From Gammaproteobacteria bacterium (GTDB taxonomy: Bacteria; Pseudomonadota; Gammaproteobacteria; GRL18), in assembly GCA_015231865.1 (NCBI GenBank), contig JADGAU010000007.1, positions 1-46,459 on the forward strand: DNA of 46,459 nucleotides, read 5' to 3'. Below, piece after piece: positions 27,461-36,900 of this stretch. The position numbers were made by a program, and so were the translations under genes. How positions within the stretch are numbered: the first letter of the stretch is position 1; the number at the start of each line of letters is the position of its first letter. The notes under the pieces were generated by a model that was not told the origin of the DNA, did no database searches, and saw only the letters and a program-made list of their open reading frames with translations.

Positions 27461-28273
27461 ATGAAGCAAGTCTTGTTCCTGATTCATACACTCTTTTCGT
27501 ATAAAAGAACAGTCAACCGGGGACCGTACTGGTTGTCAGTATTAGTGGTATTTATGTTTTTTTTCTTAGGATATTATGTCGGAGAATTTCCTCAATTTTC
27601 TGAAGCACCTAATTGGAAACAATATACTAGCCTATCCATGATGGGGGTGGGCATGTTGTTATGGACCTCTACTTTAGCTAGTCGCGCTTATCTAGTTCAA
27701 AAAAACCGCCTGATATTTATTATTGGAACATGGCTTCCATTTGTTAACATTATTTTCACCCTCATTTTAGGTCTCCAACCGGCAACGCGTCCAGGTTATG
27801 AAGAAAAGCCACACATGATAGAAAAGGCTTTGAACTTTATAATTTTAGGCTCTATTTTACTTCTCATACTCGGTGCTTTACTTGGAGGCGTATTATCCTT
27901 CTTTGAGAGTGAGCTATTTGAAACGATAAAGAAAGTTATTGGAGGCACTTTGGCATTTATAATTTTATATTATATCTCAAAGTCTATTACTTCTTCCTCA
28001 GATAGTGCTTCTTCAACAACAACATCATCATCCGAAACAGATAAACCACAACGTCATAGTAAAAAGAAAGTTGGCTTTTATAGGATAAATATTGGCGGTC
28101 TCGCTCATATTAAAATACCTGTTTATAGTAATGGGATAGAATTTACAGCATATTCAAATGGCAAAGATATAACAGCAAAAAGTTTTGACGATATTGGTCC
28201 TTTAATTAATACAAGCTATATAAGTCACAAAGGTTATGCTGATTTTCAACAAATTGATGCGATAAAATATTAA
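27461..28273 (+). CDS. DUF805-like inner-membrane protein with a soluble C-terminal tail
   Basis: The N-terminal half looks like DUF805: LFSYKRTVNRGPYWLSV at the start, then about four or five membrane segments (roughly residues 20-42, 55-72, 82-103, 125-150, 153-170), with the typical WLPFVNIIFTLILGLQPATRPG after the third. A serine-rich linker (SSSDSASSTTTSSSE) and a basic patch (RHSKKKVG) follow. The last 65 residues look like a small beta-rich domain (YRINIGGLAHIKIPVYSNG). DUF805 proteins have no role known to me, and I do not recognise the added C-terminal domain. It stands alone, with large gaps on both sides. Confidence 0.6.
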   Translation: MKQVLFLIHTLFSYKRTVNRGPYWLSVLVVFMFFFLGYYVGEFPQFSEAPNWKQYTSLSMMGVGMLLWTSTLASRAYLVQKNRLIFIIGTWLPFVNIIFTLILGLQPATRPGYEEKPHMIEKALNFIILGSILLLILGALLGGVLSFFESELFETIKKVIGGTLAFIILYYISKSITSSSDSASSTTTSSSETDKPQRHSKKKVGFYRINIGGLAHIKIPVYSNGIEFTAYSNGKDITAKSFDDIGPLINTSYISHKGYADFQQIDAIKY

Positions 28274-28324
28274 AATATATTTGTAATGACTTAAATTTAT
28301 ATTTTACAGTTTAACCAAACCTGA

Positions 28325-28763
28325 TTATATCATCTACTAGAATCACTTGCTTCGATAAAGTTATCAACTGTGCGAAGAGTTTGTCAGCTGATAATTGACG
28401 AGAATATACAGATATCAAATCATTTCAAACAAACCATTGTTGGCTCAGAGATTAATGCTGATTGTATTGTTTCCAGGATGGAACAAAATCAAAAAACCAT
28501 TGCCTAAATTGAAGCTCGAAGCAAAAAATCAAACTATTTACTTAACGAGTTTTCAGCTTTTCATGAGCAAAGTAAACTAATTAACGTTCTTGCTGACTGA
28601 ATTCAGGAGCTTATCACAACAATTAACAGCAGCAGGGGAAGAAATCAGAACAAGCCTTGAAGAGTTTTCATTGAGTTTAGCTGCTTATAAAAAAACTATC
28701 ATTCTAAATAAATGTGGTCAGATTAAAGATGTACTTCCATATAAGCATAGGATAAATTACTAA
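28325..28763 (+). pseudogene. Decayed reading frame, helical product
   Basis: Translation from 28325 gives a sensible helical protein (QTIVGSEINADCIVSRMEQN, KSNYLLNEFSAFHEQSKLIN) interrupted by a TAA at 28505 and a TGA at 28598. A one-base frame change near 28610 then continues as SQQLTAAGEEIRTSLEEFSL to a TAA at 28761. The pieces read as one charged, coiled-coil-like polypeptide of about 145 residues with no start codon. This suggests a pseudogene rather than chance, but I cannot name the parent family. The ORF track entry at 28395 is in another frame. The 28274-28324 stretch shows nothing. Confidence 0.45.
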
Positions 28764-28811
28764 AATTCTGTATAATTATTTACCCCGATAACTAAAAAAA
28801 GAAACTTATCA

Positions 28812-30365
28812 ATGTTTGATATCTGTCCTGCAAATGGCCCTTGTAATCTCCGTATCGAAATTTTATCTGGCCTGACCGTCGCCCTTGCGCTTGTTCCAGA
28901 AGCCATTGCCTTTGCTTTTGTTGCTCAAGTTGATCCTTTGGTCGGTTTATATGCCGCTTTTATTATTGGTTTAATCACAGCAATTTTTGGTGGTCGTCCG
29001 GGAATGATTTCCGGTGCAACGGGTGCTTTAGCAGTGATTATGACAGGTCTGGTTGTGCTGCATGGTGTTGAATATTTATTTGCAGCCGTTGTTTTAATGG
29101 GCTTGATACAAATTCTTTTTGGTGCTTTAAGACTCGGTAAATTTATTCGTTTGGTTCCTCATCCAGTGATGTTGGGTTTTGTTAATGGCTTGGCCATTGT
29201 TATCTTTTTAGCCCAATTAGGTCAGTTTAAAGTACCCGGTGATGAAGCTGGTACCATGATCTGGATGCAGGGTGAATTACTCTGGACCATGATGGCCATG
29301 GTCTTTTTAACAATGGTAATTATCTATTTATTACCTAAATTTACCAAAGCTTTTCCTGCGCCTTTAGCTGGAATTATTGTTGTTTCAGGCATCGTTATTA
29401 TTCTGGACTTACCTGTTAGGACGGTTGGAGATATTGCTTCAATAGCCGGAGGTTTCCCTGACTTTCATATCCCTATGATTCCGATGTCTAATATGACAGA
29501 AATTATCGATACCTTAACCATTATACTTCCGTTTTCACTTGCTTTTGCCGCTATTGGTTTAACAGAATCATTATTAACCTTGAGTGTGATTGATGAAATG
29601 ACTAATACTCGTGGTCGTGGTAATAAGGAATGTGTTGGTCAGGGTGTGGCGAATGTGACTTGTGGATTTTTTGGGGGCATGGGTGGTTGTGCAATGATTG
29701 GTCAGTCTATGATTAATGTCAATTCAGGTGGCCGTGGACGGGTGTCAGGTATTTCAGCTGCTTTATTTTTATTAACCTTTATCATGTTTGCATCGGCCTT
29801 AATTGAAAAAATTCCTTTGGCTGCATTAGTGGGTGTCATGTTTATGGTGGTTATTGGTACCTTCGAATGGTCGAGTTTCCGTATCTTATCTAAAGTACCA
29901 AAATCGGATGCCTTTATTTTAATTTCAGTCTCAGCTATTACTGTAATTACCGATAATCTCGCAATCGCGGTATTTATTGGTGTTGTTATAGCAGCCTTAG
30001 TCTTTGCCTGGAATCATGCTAAACATATTACAGTTAATATTACTAAAGATGAAGAAGATGCAAAAGTGTATGAATTACATGGTCCTTTATTCTTTGGTTC
30101 GGTACATAATTTCCAACAATTATTTGATCCAGAAAATGATCCAGATGATGTGGTTGTAGAATTTAAATATTCACGCGTTTCTGACCACTCAGCTATTGAA
30201 GCTATCGATGCTTTGGCAGAGCGTTATATTGCTGCTGATAAGCGTTTGCACTTAAGGCACTTAAGCCTGGAATGTACAGAGCTACTTAATAACGCGGGCG
30301 ATCTTTGTGAAGTAAATAAGATTGAAGATCCTAAGTATCATGTTGCTGATGATAAGTTGTCTTAA
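28812..30365 (+). CDS. SulP-family anion transporter with STAS domain
   Basis: SulP proteins are inner-membrane transporters or exchangers of sulfate, bicarbonate or related anions. Ten or more hydrophobic segments span residues 15-405. The family blocks are ILSGLTVALALVPEAIAFAFVA, GLYAAFIIGLITAIFGGRPGMISGATGA and the VPHPVMLGFVNGLAIVIFLAQLGQF region. The cytoplasmic STAS domain covers about residues 410-505 (VYELHGPLFFGSVHNFQQLF, VVVEFKYSRVSDHSAIEAIDAL). Its length of 517 is normal. The substrate cannot be decided from sequence: sulfate or bicarbonate uptake are the main options. It follows a decayed frame and precedes a 450-base gap, so it is probably transcribed alone. Confidence 0.93.
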   Translation: MFDICPANGPCNLRIEILSGLTVALALVPEAIAFAFVAQVDPLVGLYAAFIIGLITAIFGGRPGMISGATGALAVIMTGLVVLHGVEYLFAAVVLMGLIQILFGALRLGKFIRLVPHPVMLGFVNGLAIVIFLAQLGQFKVPGDEAGTMIWMQGELLWTMMAMVFLTMVIIYLLPKFTKAFPAPLAGIIVVSGIVIILDLPVRTVGDIASIAGGFPDFHIPMIPMSNMTEIIDTLTIILPFSLAFAAIGLTESLLTLSVIDEMTNTRGRGNKECVGQGVANVTCGFFGGMGGCAMIGQSMINVNSGGRGRVSGISAALFLLTFIMFASALIEKIPLAALVGVMFMVVIGTFEWSSFRILSKVPKSDAFILISVSAITVITDNLAIAVFIGVVIAALVFAWNHAKHITVNITKDEEDAKVYELHGPLFFGSVHNFQQLFDPENDPDDVVVEFKYSRVSDHSAIEAIDALAERYIAADKRLHLRHLSLECTELLNNAGDLCEVNKIEDPKYHVADDKLS

Positions 30366-30817
30366 AATGTATATTATATTTTTAACGATTGAGGGTATAT
30401 ACAGTATATACTTAGTTTGAATTAAAACTGCTTTTTACAAACTTTTCAGGTTCCTTAATTACTGGATAATTTCCCCCGTATAAAAACTATTACAGTTTAT
30501 AAGTTTGTGGTTGATTGTTATAAAGTGATTACCTATTTAAAATCCCTCCAAACATAAATGGGAGCCATTCACTGAAATTGAAAAGAATTTAATTATATCT
30601 TTGAAAAATATATGAACCTATTCGAACAAGTAATAAAACCAACGTTCAATCGTTAAGAAAATATTATTGGTTTAATTTATGTGGTTAGAAGGCTTAATGT
30701 TAATAAGAATTAGCGATGTGAATAACTAAGCATCATGTTTCTATTGGCTGTAATTGACTTTTTGGATTGTATTTGTTTTGACTGTACGGCTTTTTAGGTT
30801 TAAGGAATAAAAAAATC
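30366..30817. other. 452-base intergenic gap between sulP and rapA
   Basis: It holds a short palindrome, GTATATACAGTATATAC, just after sulP. The rest is AT-rich sequence in which I see no coding frame, RNA or repeat. The rapA promoter is presumably in the last 100 bases, but no convincing -10/-35 pair stands out. Confidence 0.4.
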
Positions 30818-33754
30818 GTGAATAAAATTGAAACAGAATTTGCATTAGGGCAATGCTGGATTAGTGATACAGAACTTGAACTTGGCGTAGGTAAAGTTCA
30901 TGCCATTGAACATCGGCAAGTCACTTTTTATTTTTTATTAGCTGATGAATATCGAACCTATTCATCAGCTAATGCACCACTTACCCGGTTATTATTTTCT
31001 TCTGGTGAAAAGCTCTCCTACCTTAATCAAAATAATCAAAAGTTAATTCTTGAAATTAGTGAATGTATTGATGAACAAGGGCTGATGACCTACAAAGGAA
31101 TTAATGAAGATAATCTCGAACAAAGTTTATTAGAATCCGAGATTCAACCCATTGTTAAAATTAATCGTCCGGTTGAACGGCTTTTTAATCAGCAAATTGA
31201 TCAAAACAAATGGTTTGAGTTGCGTTATCAAACTTATCAGCATTTAAAGCGACTACAAGAGTCGACACTAACAGGTCTGGCTGGTGGCAGAATCAGCTTA
31301 ATACCGCATCAACTTTATATTATTCATGAAATTGCTTCTCGATATGCGCCAAGAGTTTTATTGGCAGATGAAGTAGGTCTTGGAAAAACCATCGAAGCAG
31401 GTGGCATCCTTCATCACCAAATTATTACCGGGAAGGTTAAACGTGCTCTGATTATTGTGCCAGAAGCATTAGTGTTTCAGTGGCTAGTAGAGATGAAGCG
31501 TAAATTTAATCTCAATTTTAGTGTCTACAATGAGGAGCGATGTCAGGCAGAAGAACAAAGTGAAATGGTAGAAAATCCTTTTGATAGTTCACAATTGGTA
31601 ATTTGTTCCTTAGATTTTATTAGTAATAATGAGCAAAGATTCGAGCAAATAAAACAAACCAATTGGGACATTCTAATTGTGGATGAAGCTCATCATTTAC
31701 AGTACAGCCCTGAGCCCAATGACAGCCCTGAGCCCAATGACAGCCCTGAGCCCGGTCGTGAATATCACTGTATAGAGCAGCTTAGCCAGCTTATCGAATC
31801 TATCTTATTATTAACTGCCACACCAGAACAATTAGGAAAAGAAAGTCATTTTGCACGTCTGCGCTTATTAGACCCGGAACGTTATCAAAACTATCAACAA
31901 TTTATATCAGAAGAAAACTCTTATGAACCGATCGCCATGGCAATTGAGTATTTATACGATATTTTATTAGCGGATAAAAATCAGTCACCTGAAAATAAGG
32001 TTTCTGATACTTTAAATGAGAAACAGTGGTTAGTCATTGAACAGCAATTAGATGATTATGTTCTGATCTCAAAATTGAAACAATTATCAAACAATGATCA
32101 AGAAGTTGAAGTTATTATTGAAAAGCTAAGTGATAAACTATTAGATTATCATGGCACAGGTCGGGTTCTGGTCCGTAATACCCGTTCTTCAATTAGCGGT
32201 TTTCCAAAAAGAATACCTTGTCCGATTGCATTATCACTACCTGAAGACTATAAAAAAACGACCTTGTGTCCGGAATTTGATTACCAGCTGGATGAAAATA
32301 CAGAAACTGAACATAAGCAAGCAAATAAAAAGTGGCAAACTTTTGATCCGCGGGTAGACTGGCTGATTAAATTTCTTAAAGATAATACGGCAAAAAAAGT
32401 TGTTTTAATCACAGCACATGGGCAAACCGTTAAACAACTTCATCAATATCTTAAACATCGTGAAAATATTGTTACGGCAGTATTTCATGAACAAATGACC
32501 CTCCTAGAAAGAGATAGAGCGGCTGCCTTTTTTGCTGATGATGAGTCGCTATGCCAATCTATTTTATGCTCAGAAATAGGCAGCGAAGGACGAAATTTTC
32601 AATTTTCAAGTGATCTGATTTTATTTGATTTACCTGAGAATCCTGATTTATTAGAACAAAGAATGGGACGCTTGGATCGTATCGGTCAGAAACAGGACAT
32701 TAAAATACATATACCCTATTTTAAACAATCTGCTCAGGAAGCCATGTTTCGATGGTACCATGATGGCTTAAATGCCTTTAATGGCGTGTGTCCATCTGCC
32801 TTTCAGGTATACAATAAATTTCAGCAGCAAGTATATAGCTTGTCACGATCGGTAATGCCGGATAGCAAGCTCAAGAAATTAATTAATGATAGTCATGCAT
32901 TAAAAGAACAATTGAATCATCAATTAGAGCGAGGACGGGACAAGTTACTGGAATACAACTCCTGTCGTCAGGTTACAGCCAATAAATTGGCTCAGCAATT
33001 AAACAATTATGAAATAAGAAATGAACTTACACCATACTTAGAGAAACTTTTTGATTGCGTTGGATTAGATAGTGAAGTTTATAAAGAGAAAAGTTTCTTA
33101 CTTAGAGAGACAGATGAAATTCAATATAGCATTCAAGCAGTTGGTGATGATGGGTTAATTTATACCTGTGATAGAGAAACGGCCCTATCGAACGAAGATA
33201 TGGAGTTCTTCTCATGGGAACACCCATTAATTAATCAATTAATGGATAAAGTCATTAGTGAAGATCTGGGTACTACGGCAATGATTACCTTTAGTGATCA
33301 CAATATTAAACCTGGACAATTATTTCTGGAAGCTCTTTTCATATTGATGATCAATCAAAATTTAACAACAATTGTACGTGTATTAGTTGATATCAATGGC
33401 AAAAATATAAGTTCAAAGTTTAAAACCGATTTTGCCGGCTCAAAAATTCAAAATCTGGATAAAAAAACAATTCAAGGGCTAATGCAAGCCTATGCAGATG
33501 AAATTCGTCAGATGAAAAATGCCGCAGAACAACATATTCAAGATATTTTTCCAGAATTAACACAAAAATTAAGCAAACGGCAATTAAACCATATTCAGGC
33601 AGAAATCGACCGTCTCACTGAACTAAAGCGTATTAATCCAATGGTGCGAGAGATTGAAATTGAACGCTATCAGAACCTTTATCGACAATTGAAACGGCAA
33701 TCGGCAAATGCCTATACTTCCTTAGATGCACTCAGAATTCTTATTTCTACTTAA
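30818..33754 (+). CDS. rapA: RNA polymerase-associated ATPase RapA (HepA)
   Basis: RapA is a Swi2/Snf2-family ATPase that binds RNA polymerase and helps recycle it. N-terminal Tudor-like domains (GQCWISDTELELGVGKVHAIEHRQVTFYF) are followed by the helicase core: LADEVGLGKTIEAG (Walker A, about residue 185), DEAHH (about 289), LLTATPEQLGKESHFARLRLLDP, and motif VI LEQRMGRLDRIGQ. The 978-residue length matches E. coli RapA (968). It uses a GTG start preceded by AAGGAA; no better ATG exists near the conserved N terminus. Just after DEAHH the loop contains a three-fold in-frame repeat SPEPND, where E. coli has a short loop. Confidence 0.96.
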   Translation: MNKIETEFALGQCWISDTELELGVGKVHAIEHRQVTFYFLLADEYRTYSSANAPLTRLLFSSGEKLSYLNQNNQKLILEISECIDEQGLMTYKGINEDNLEQSLLESEIQPIVKINRPVERLFNQQIDQNKWFELRYQTYQHLKRLQESTLTGLAGGRISLIPHQLYIIHEIASRYAPRVLLADEVGLGKTIEAGGILHHQIITGKVKRALIIVPEALVFQWLVEMKRKFNLNFSVYNEERCQAEEQSEMVENPFDSSQLVICSLDFISNNEQRFEQIKQTNWDILIVDEAHHLQYSPEPNDSPEPNDSPEPGREYHCIEQLSQLIESILLLTATPEQLGKESHFARLRLLDPERYQNYQQFISEENSYEPIAMAIEYLYDILLADKNQSPENKVSDTLNEKQWLVIEQQLDDYVLISKLKQLSNNDQEVEVIIEKLSDKLLDYHGTGRVLVRNTRSSISGFPKRIPCPIALSLPEDYKKTTLCPEFDYQLDENTETEHKQANKKWQTFDPRVDWLIKFLKDNTAKKVVLITAHGQTVKQLHQYLKHRENIVTAVFHEQMTLLERDRAAAFFADDESLCQSILCSEIGSEGRNFQFSSDLILFDLPENPDLLEQRMGRLDRIGQKQDIKIHIPYFKQSAQEAMFRWYHDGLNAFNGVCPSAFQVYNKFQQQVYSLSRSVMPDSKLKKLINDSHALKEQLNHQLERGRDKLLEYNSCRQVTANKLAQQLNNYEIRNELTPYLEKLFDCVGLDSEVYKEKSFLLRETDEIQYSIQAVGDDGLIYTCDRETALSNEDMEFFSWEHPLINQLMDKVISEDLGTTAMITFSDHNIKPGQLFLEALFILMINQNLTTIVRVLVDINGKNISSKFKTDFAGSKIQNLDKKTIQGLMQAYADEIRQMKNAAEQHIQDIFPELTQKLSKRQLNHIQAEIDRLTELKRINPMVREIEIERYQNLYRQLKRQSANAYTSLDALRILIST
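31705..31753 (+). repeat. 18-bp in-frame tandem repeat in rapA
   Basis: CAGCCCTGAGCCCAATGA occurs twice in full (31705-31722, 31723-31740) and a third time for 13 bases (31741-31753). In frame it encodes SPEPND-SPEPND-SPEP. The units are identical at DNA level and more GC-rich than the surrounding gene, suggesting recent slippage expansion. Changes in unit number keep the frame. Confidence 0.93.
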
Positions 33755-33898
33755 ATTCTTCCATATATTTTCAGTTATTTAACAAGCTTCTGTTTCAGTT
33801 ATTTTAAATAAAAGAATAAAATTTCAGGAAATTAATTGCCACTTTAAAACCTACTCTGTTTTAGTCATAAAGCCTTTAATTAATGCATTTTAATTTTT

Positions 33899-33914
33899 TG
33901 GCACAAGCATTGCT
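33899..33914 (+). promoter_or_regulatory. Sigma-54 (RpoN) promoter for the flg operon
   Basis: TGGCACAAGCATTGCT fits the RpoN consensus exactly: GG at -24 in TGGCAC, five bases, GC at -12 in TTGCT. It lies 103 bases upstream of flgB with nothing in between. RpoN together with an FlrC-like activator drives rod/hook operons in many polarly flagellated gammaproteobacteria. Confidence 0.82.
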
Positions 33915-34016
33915 TTATACCTATTAATAAATAAAACAGCGTTGAATTTAGAAATGATTTGTAGAAACTTTTTTCTAGCAGAAACTTTCTATTGACAACA
34001 GGGATAAGGTGAGAAT

Positions 34017-34421
34017 ATGGCAATAAGTTTTGATAATTTTCTAGGTATTCATGATGATGCATTAACAATTCGCTCTAAAAGAGCAGAGTTATTGGCATCA
34101 AATATAGCAAATTCTGATACGCCTAATTATAAGGCTCAGGATATTGATTTTAAGCAGGCTTTAGAAAATTCAAAATTAAATCGTAAAGCTTTTGATATGA
34201 ATACAACCAATCAAATGCATATAGAAGGTCATGGCTTTATGCCTTTAGATAGTGATATTAAATATCGTAATATTTCTCAACCATCTGTTGATGGAAATAC
34301 CGTGGATACACATGTTGAAAAAGCAGCTTTTGGTAAAAACACACTAGAATATACAGCCTCTTTACGTTTTTTAAATGGCAAGTTTACTTCTATGACAAAA
34401 GTACTTAGGGCTATGCCATAA
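34017..34421 (+). CDS. flgB: Flagellar basal-body rod protein FlgB
   Basis: FlgB is a proximal rod subunit of the flagellar basal body, exported by the flagellar type III system. The N-terminal rod signature is visible as IRSKRAELLASNIANSDTPNYKAQDIDF. The middle DTHVEKAAFGKNTLEYTASLRFLNGKF is the typical FlgB C-terminal half. The 134-residue length is standard. The ATG follows AAGGTGAG and lies 103 bases after the sigma-54 site, making it the first gene of the operon. flgA and flgM, often adjacent, are not upstream. Confidence 0.96.
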   Translation: MAISFDNFLGIHDDALTIRSKRAELLASNIANSDTPNYKAQDIDFKQALENSKLNRKAFDMNTTNQMHIEGHGFMPLDSDIKYRNISQPSVDGNTVDTHVEKAAFGKNTLEYTASLRFLNGKFTSMTKVLRAMP

Positions 34422-34437
34422 ACTCAGGAGATGAATA

Positions 34438-34869
34438 ATGGGAATGTTTAATAATTTTGGAATTAGTGGCTCAGCAATGAATGCGCAATCCGTTCGATTG
34501 AACTTGGTTGCCAGTAATCTGGCCAATGCCAACAGTATTTCCAGTAGTGTTGAAGAAACTTATCGAGCGCGTAGACCAGTATTTGAAACCATTTATCACA
34601 ATACCATAACTGGAGATGATACAGGGCCAGAAGCAGCAAGCGTACATGTAAAAGGTGTAATAGAAGATCAATCAGAATTGCATGCGGAATACAGACCGAA
34701 TCATCCATTAGCAAATAAAGAAGGTTATGTGTTTATGCCTAATGTAAATCCGATTGAAGAAATGACCGATATGATTTCTGCTTCACAATCGTATAAAGAC
34801 AATGTCGAGGTATTAAATACGACAAAAAAATTACTAGAAAAAACAATTCAAATGGGCAAAGGGGCTTAG
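34438..34869 (+). CDS. flgC: Flagellar basal-body rod protein FlgC
   Basis: This is a proximal rod subunit that pairs with FlgB. It shows the rod N terminus GISGSAMNAQSVRLNLVASNLANANS and the C-terminal NVNPIEEMTDMISASQSYKDNVEVLNTTKKLLEKTIQMGK, both family blocks. The 143-residue length is normal. The ATG follows AGGAG closely, 16 bases after flgB. It is the second gene of flgBCDEFGH. Confidence 0.96.
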   Translation: MGMFNNFGISGSAMNAQSVRLNLVASNLANANSISSSVEETYRARRPVFETIYHNTITGDDTGPEAASVHVKGVIEDQSELHAEYRPNHPLANKEGYVFMPNVNPIEEMTDMISASQSYKDNVEVLNTTKKLLEKTIQMGKGA

Positions 34870-34928
34870 GTAAACATCTAAATTGAGGAAAAGTTATATT
34901 GATTTAGGTGCGCATTAGGAGAACGGCA

Positions 34929-35600
34929 ATGACAAGCGTGAATAGCAATTATGAAATATTTAAAGACTTAGGTCTTACCCAACAGGCAGAAACTAAAAAA
35001 GTTGAAAGCAAACAGGATCAATTTATGAAACTGATGATTGCACAAATGGAAAATCAGGATCCTTTTGCAGAGCAGGAGAGTGGCCAGTTTTTAACTCAAT
35101 TAGCTCAATTTGATACTGCAACAGGAATCCAGGATTTAGATAAGTCTTTTAGTAGTTTTTCACAGACTATGCAGTCAAATTCAGCTCTACAGGCTTCCAC
35201 TCTGGTAGGACATAATGTTTTAGTTCCAGGTAACAAGGGAAGCTTGGAAATTGGTGGCAAGATTGATGGTGTTGTGAATTTGGATGCTACAACATCACAA
35301 CTAACTGTTGATGTATTAGATACTGCAGGACAAACGATCAAAACTATTAACTTAGGTCAGCAACTTGCAGGACCTGTAAATTTTACCTGGGATGGTAAGG
35401 ATGCAAACGGTAATATATTGCCGCCCGGCAAATATAGCTTTAATGCAACGTCAACTGTTGGTAATACAAAGCTTGCTCAAAATACTGCAATCAGCTCAAA
35501 AGTTGATAGTGTTAGTGTTGGTCAATTTGGCCAGGGAATGAAATTAAATCTGGCAGGATTAGGTGCCGTTGATTTTAATCAGGTAACGGAAATACGTTAA
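34929..35600 (+). CDS. flgD: Flagellar hook assembly scaffold protein FlgD
   Basis: FlgD caps the growing hook and is lost on completion. The N-terminal FlgD motif KQDQFMKLMIAQMENQDPF is clear, followed by FLTQLAQFDTATGIQDL. The C-terminal half has the FlgD Ig-like/Tudor region with NFTWDGKDANGNILPPGKYSF. The ORF track starts at a GTG (34908). The ATG at 34929 is better because AGGAGA lies 8 bases upstream of it and the extra residues MRIRRTA are not family-like; this gives 223 residues, a normal length. Confidence 0.95.
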   Translation: MTSVNSNYEIFKDLGLTQQAETKKVESKQDQFMKLMIAQMENQDPFAEQESGQFLTQLAQFDTATGIQDLDKSFSSFSQTMQSNSALQASTLVGHNVLVPGNKGSLEIGGKIDGVVNLDATTSQLTVDVLDTAGQTIKTINLGQQLAGPVNFTWDGKDANGNILPPGKYSFNATSTVGNTKLAQNTAISSKVDSVSVGQFGQGMKLNLAGLGAVDFNQVTEIR

Positions 35601-35643
35601 GCTAATAAAATAGCGAATGAAAGAATAAAAACGGAGAAAGAAA

Positions 35644-36891
35644 ATGGCATTTAATATTGGATTAAGTGGAGTAAATGCAGCACAGGTTGATCTTAAAACT
35701 ACGGGTAATAATATTGCTAATACAAGCACAATTGGTTTTAAGGCTTCTCGTGCAGAGTTTGCCGATATTTATGCAAATTCAAAATATGGCACAACTCAAG
35801 TTTCAACTGGTTATGGTGTTCGAACAGCAGCAATTTCTCAACAATTTACACAAGGCGGTATGACTTTTACAGAGAAAAATCTTGATGTTGCCATTAATGG
35901 AGAAGGATTTTTTAATGTAGAGAGAAGTAATGGCGAAACAGCTTATACAAGAAATGGTCAATTTCAGATTGATAAAAATGGATACATTGTTACTAATAGC
36001 GCGGATAAATTACTAGGATTTGATGAAAATGGCTCTCCAATTCCATTAGAAATTTCATCTGAACAAATTGATCCATTAATAACGTCAGAGATAACTCTTA
36101 GTGCAAATTTAGATGCAGCATCTAATATTATAGATTCTGCAATTGAGTTTGATAGGGATGACCCAGATAGCTATAATAATACTACAGCTTTAACAACTTA
36201 TGATTCCTTTGGAAATGCTATGTTGACGTCTATTTATTTTCGGAAAAATGAGCCTACTTTAGTTGATGGAGATCCAGATTCGGCTAACTGGTCAGTGTAT
36301 ACAAGAACAACTGATTCACAAGGTAATGCTATGAATAATGGGCCTTTTGAGGTTGCATTTTCTCCAACAGGTGCTTTGTCCTCGATTGATGAAGATTCTT
36401 TAGCTACTAAATTTTCAATAGAATTAGCACATGACCTTACTGCAGCATCATTACAACCTATTGAAATTGATATTTCAAAATTAAGTCAATATGGAGCCGA
36501 TTTTGCGGTTAATGACTTAAACCAGGATGGTTATACAACTGGAAGTTTATCAGGTGTTGAAATTGGTCAGGATGGTAATGTGCAGACTCGATATACAAAT
36601 GGAGAGTCAAAAATTGTTGGACAAATAATTTTAACAACCTTTAATAATCCACAGGGTCTATCAGAAATAGGTGGAAATAAATGGCTTAAATCAGGTGAGA
36701 GTGGAGATCCTACTAATAACATTCCTGGCGGATCTAATGTAGGTGTTTTACAGGCGGGGGCACTAGAACAGGCAAATGTCGATCTAACTAAAGAGTTAAT
36801 TAATCTAATTATTTCACAACGTAATTTTCAGGCAAATGCCAAGACATTAACAACTGCAGACACGGTTACTCAGGCTGCTATTCAATTATAA
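35644..36891 (+). CDS. flgE: Flagellar hook protein FlgE
   Basis: FlgE is the structural subunit of the hook. The N-terminal rod/hook signature is FNIGLSGVNAAQVDLKTTGNNIANTSTIGFKASRAEF. The central hook domain includes YDSFGNAMLTSIYFRKNE. The C terminus GALEQANVDLTKELINLIISQRNFQANAKTL is the family's coiled-coil end. At 415 residues it is close to E. coli FlgE (402). It follows flgD by 43 bases. Directly after its stop, instead of a short gap to flgF, come arrays of 7-bp tandem repeats. Confidence 0.96.
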   Translation: MAFNIGLSGVNAAQVDLKTTGNNIANTSTIGFKASRAEFADIYANSKYGTTQVSTGYGVRTAAISQQFTQGGMTFTEKNLDVAINGEGFFNVERSNGETAYTRNGQFQIDKNGYIVTNSADKLLGFDENGSPIPLEISSEQIDPLITSEITLSANLDAASNIIDSAIEFDRDDPDSYNNTTALTTYDSFGNAMLTSIYFRKNEPTLVDGDPDSANWSVYTRTTDSQGNAMNNGPFEVAFSPTGALSSIDEDSLATKFSIELAHDLTAASLQPIEIDISKLSQYGADFAVNDLNQDGYTTGSLSGVEIGQDGNVQTRYTNGESKIVGQIILTTFNNPQGLSEIGGNKWLKSGESGDPTNNIPGGSNVGVLQAGALEQANVDLTKELINLIISQRNFQANAKTLTTADTVTQAAIQL

Positions 36892-36900
36892 AATTCAATT

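Noticed and set aside
28395-28580. ORF track entry of 61 aa on the plus strand
   Set aside because: It is in a different frame from the decayed reading frame 28325-28763, which gives more protein-like sequence; treated as a shadow.
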